In this document: one piece after another, positions 33,998 to 34,270 of the stretch
Layout of the letters: every line of letters starts with the position of its first letter
How positions within the stretch are numbered: the first letter of the stretch is position 1
NCBI GenBank assembly: GCA_945906725.1
Contig: CAMDRI010000049.1
Span: 1-34,270, forward strand
DNA length: 34,270 bases
DNA from: Candidatus Kuenenia stuttgartensis
GTDB taxonomy: Bacteria > Planctomycetota > Planctomycetia > Planctomycetales > Planctomycetaceae
Direction of reading: 5' to 3'
Position numbers and translations under genes: made by a program
Notes under the pieces: generated by a model
Seen by the model: only the letters and a program-made list of their open reading frames with translations
The model's database searches: none
What the model was told of the DNA's origin: nothing

Positions 33998-34270
33998 TCA
34001 GCAGGCATAAGCCGACGTACTGGTTCCGGATCCCGACGGTGTCTTGCCGGTGAATCGTTGGCGAGCACAACCTGCGGCTCCGATGTAGCCGGCGTCGTTG
34101 CCAAGGCTGGCGTAGTCGATTCGAGTTTTTGAGGCTGGGATTGGGAACGCGCGGGCGTGGACTTCGTCTTTGACGCGTTGCAGGAACCGGCGGCCGACGA
34201 TGTTGTCGTGGCGGCCGAAGGTCATGGCTCCGCCGATCAGGATCATGCGGGGATCGATGGTGTGCATGAT
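33998..34270 (-). CDS. ROK family sugar kinase, C-terminal part (5' end outside window)
   Basis: The visible 90 residues include IDPRMILIGGAMTFG, VKDEVHARAFPIP and LGNDAGYIGAAGCAR, the typical C-terminal lobe of ROK-family proteins. The family includes glucokinases and related sugar kinases that use ATP, and also sugar-responsive repressors. Members of this planctomycete type are usually annotated as glucokinase. The ExGH/zinc-binding part and any DNA-binding domain would lie outside the window, so kinase and repressor cannot be told apart with certainty. The frame enters from the right edge and ends at 33998. Confidence 0.75.
   Translation of the reverse strand: MMHTIDPRMILIGGAMTFGRHDNIVGRRFLQRVKDEVHARAFPIPASKTRIDYASLGNDAGYIGAAGCARQRFTGKTPSGSGTSTSAYAC

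Overview
The window looks like a piece of a planctomycete chromosome. The evidence is family content: five DUF1501 sulfatase-like proteins (one partial), a DUF1080 protein, an exported NIPSNAP protein, a PhoPQ-activated pathogenicity-related (PqaA-type) protein, an exported squalene-cyclase-like repeat protein, and a decayed planctomycete-type cytochrome c (PSCyt1) domain. The DNA is GC-rich, genes often lack strong ribosome sites, and many gene borders carry palindromes. No rRNA, tRNA, CRISPR array, integrase or transposase was seen.

Layout. 1-2408: end of a DUF1501 gene coupled to a HEAT-like gene, a palindrome-rich gap, a DUF1080 protein and a convergent small hypothetical gene. 2573-7223: proS, then two DUF1501 genes on the minus strand. 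7547-9457: an Nfu-type Fe-S scaffold gene directly abutting an ATP-grasp ligase gene. 9675-11654 (minus): cyclophilin, a PSCyt1 pseudogene, a DUF2007/zinc-ribbon protein and a VOC (glyoxalase-fold) gene broken by a one-base frameshift. 11773-16028: NIPSNAP, GNAT, Uma2 and a large zinc-ribbon membrane protein. 16224-20564: iron-dependent alcohol dehydrogenase and methylmalonate/malonate-semialdehyde dehydrogenase, divergent from a GntP-type permease; together a plausible uptake and oxidation module for a small hydroxy acid. 20645-26517: UPF1/IGHMBP2-like helicase downstream of carB, then a divergent rhodanese. 26599-30357: squalene-cyclase-like/beta-helix protein and a convergent PqaA-type hydrolase. 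30486-34270: two DUF1501 genes bracketing a 3'-truncated Tat-exported gene, then the 3' end of a ROK-family kinase gene.

The most notable structure lies between the genes. Several palindromic repeat families sit at 3' ends, especially between convergent genes. Two families recur inside the window: one at about 12.2 and 17.4 kb, the other on both sides of the helicase gene in opposite orientation. Three broken genes (PSCyt1, VOC, Tat-exported protein) show ongoing local decay. The best candidate for an undescribed functional unit is the coupled Nfu scaffold/ATP-grasp ligase pair.
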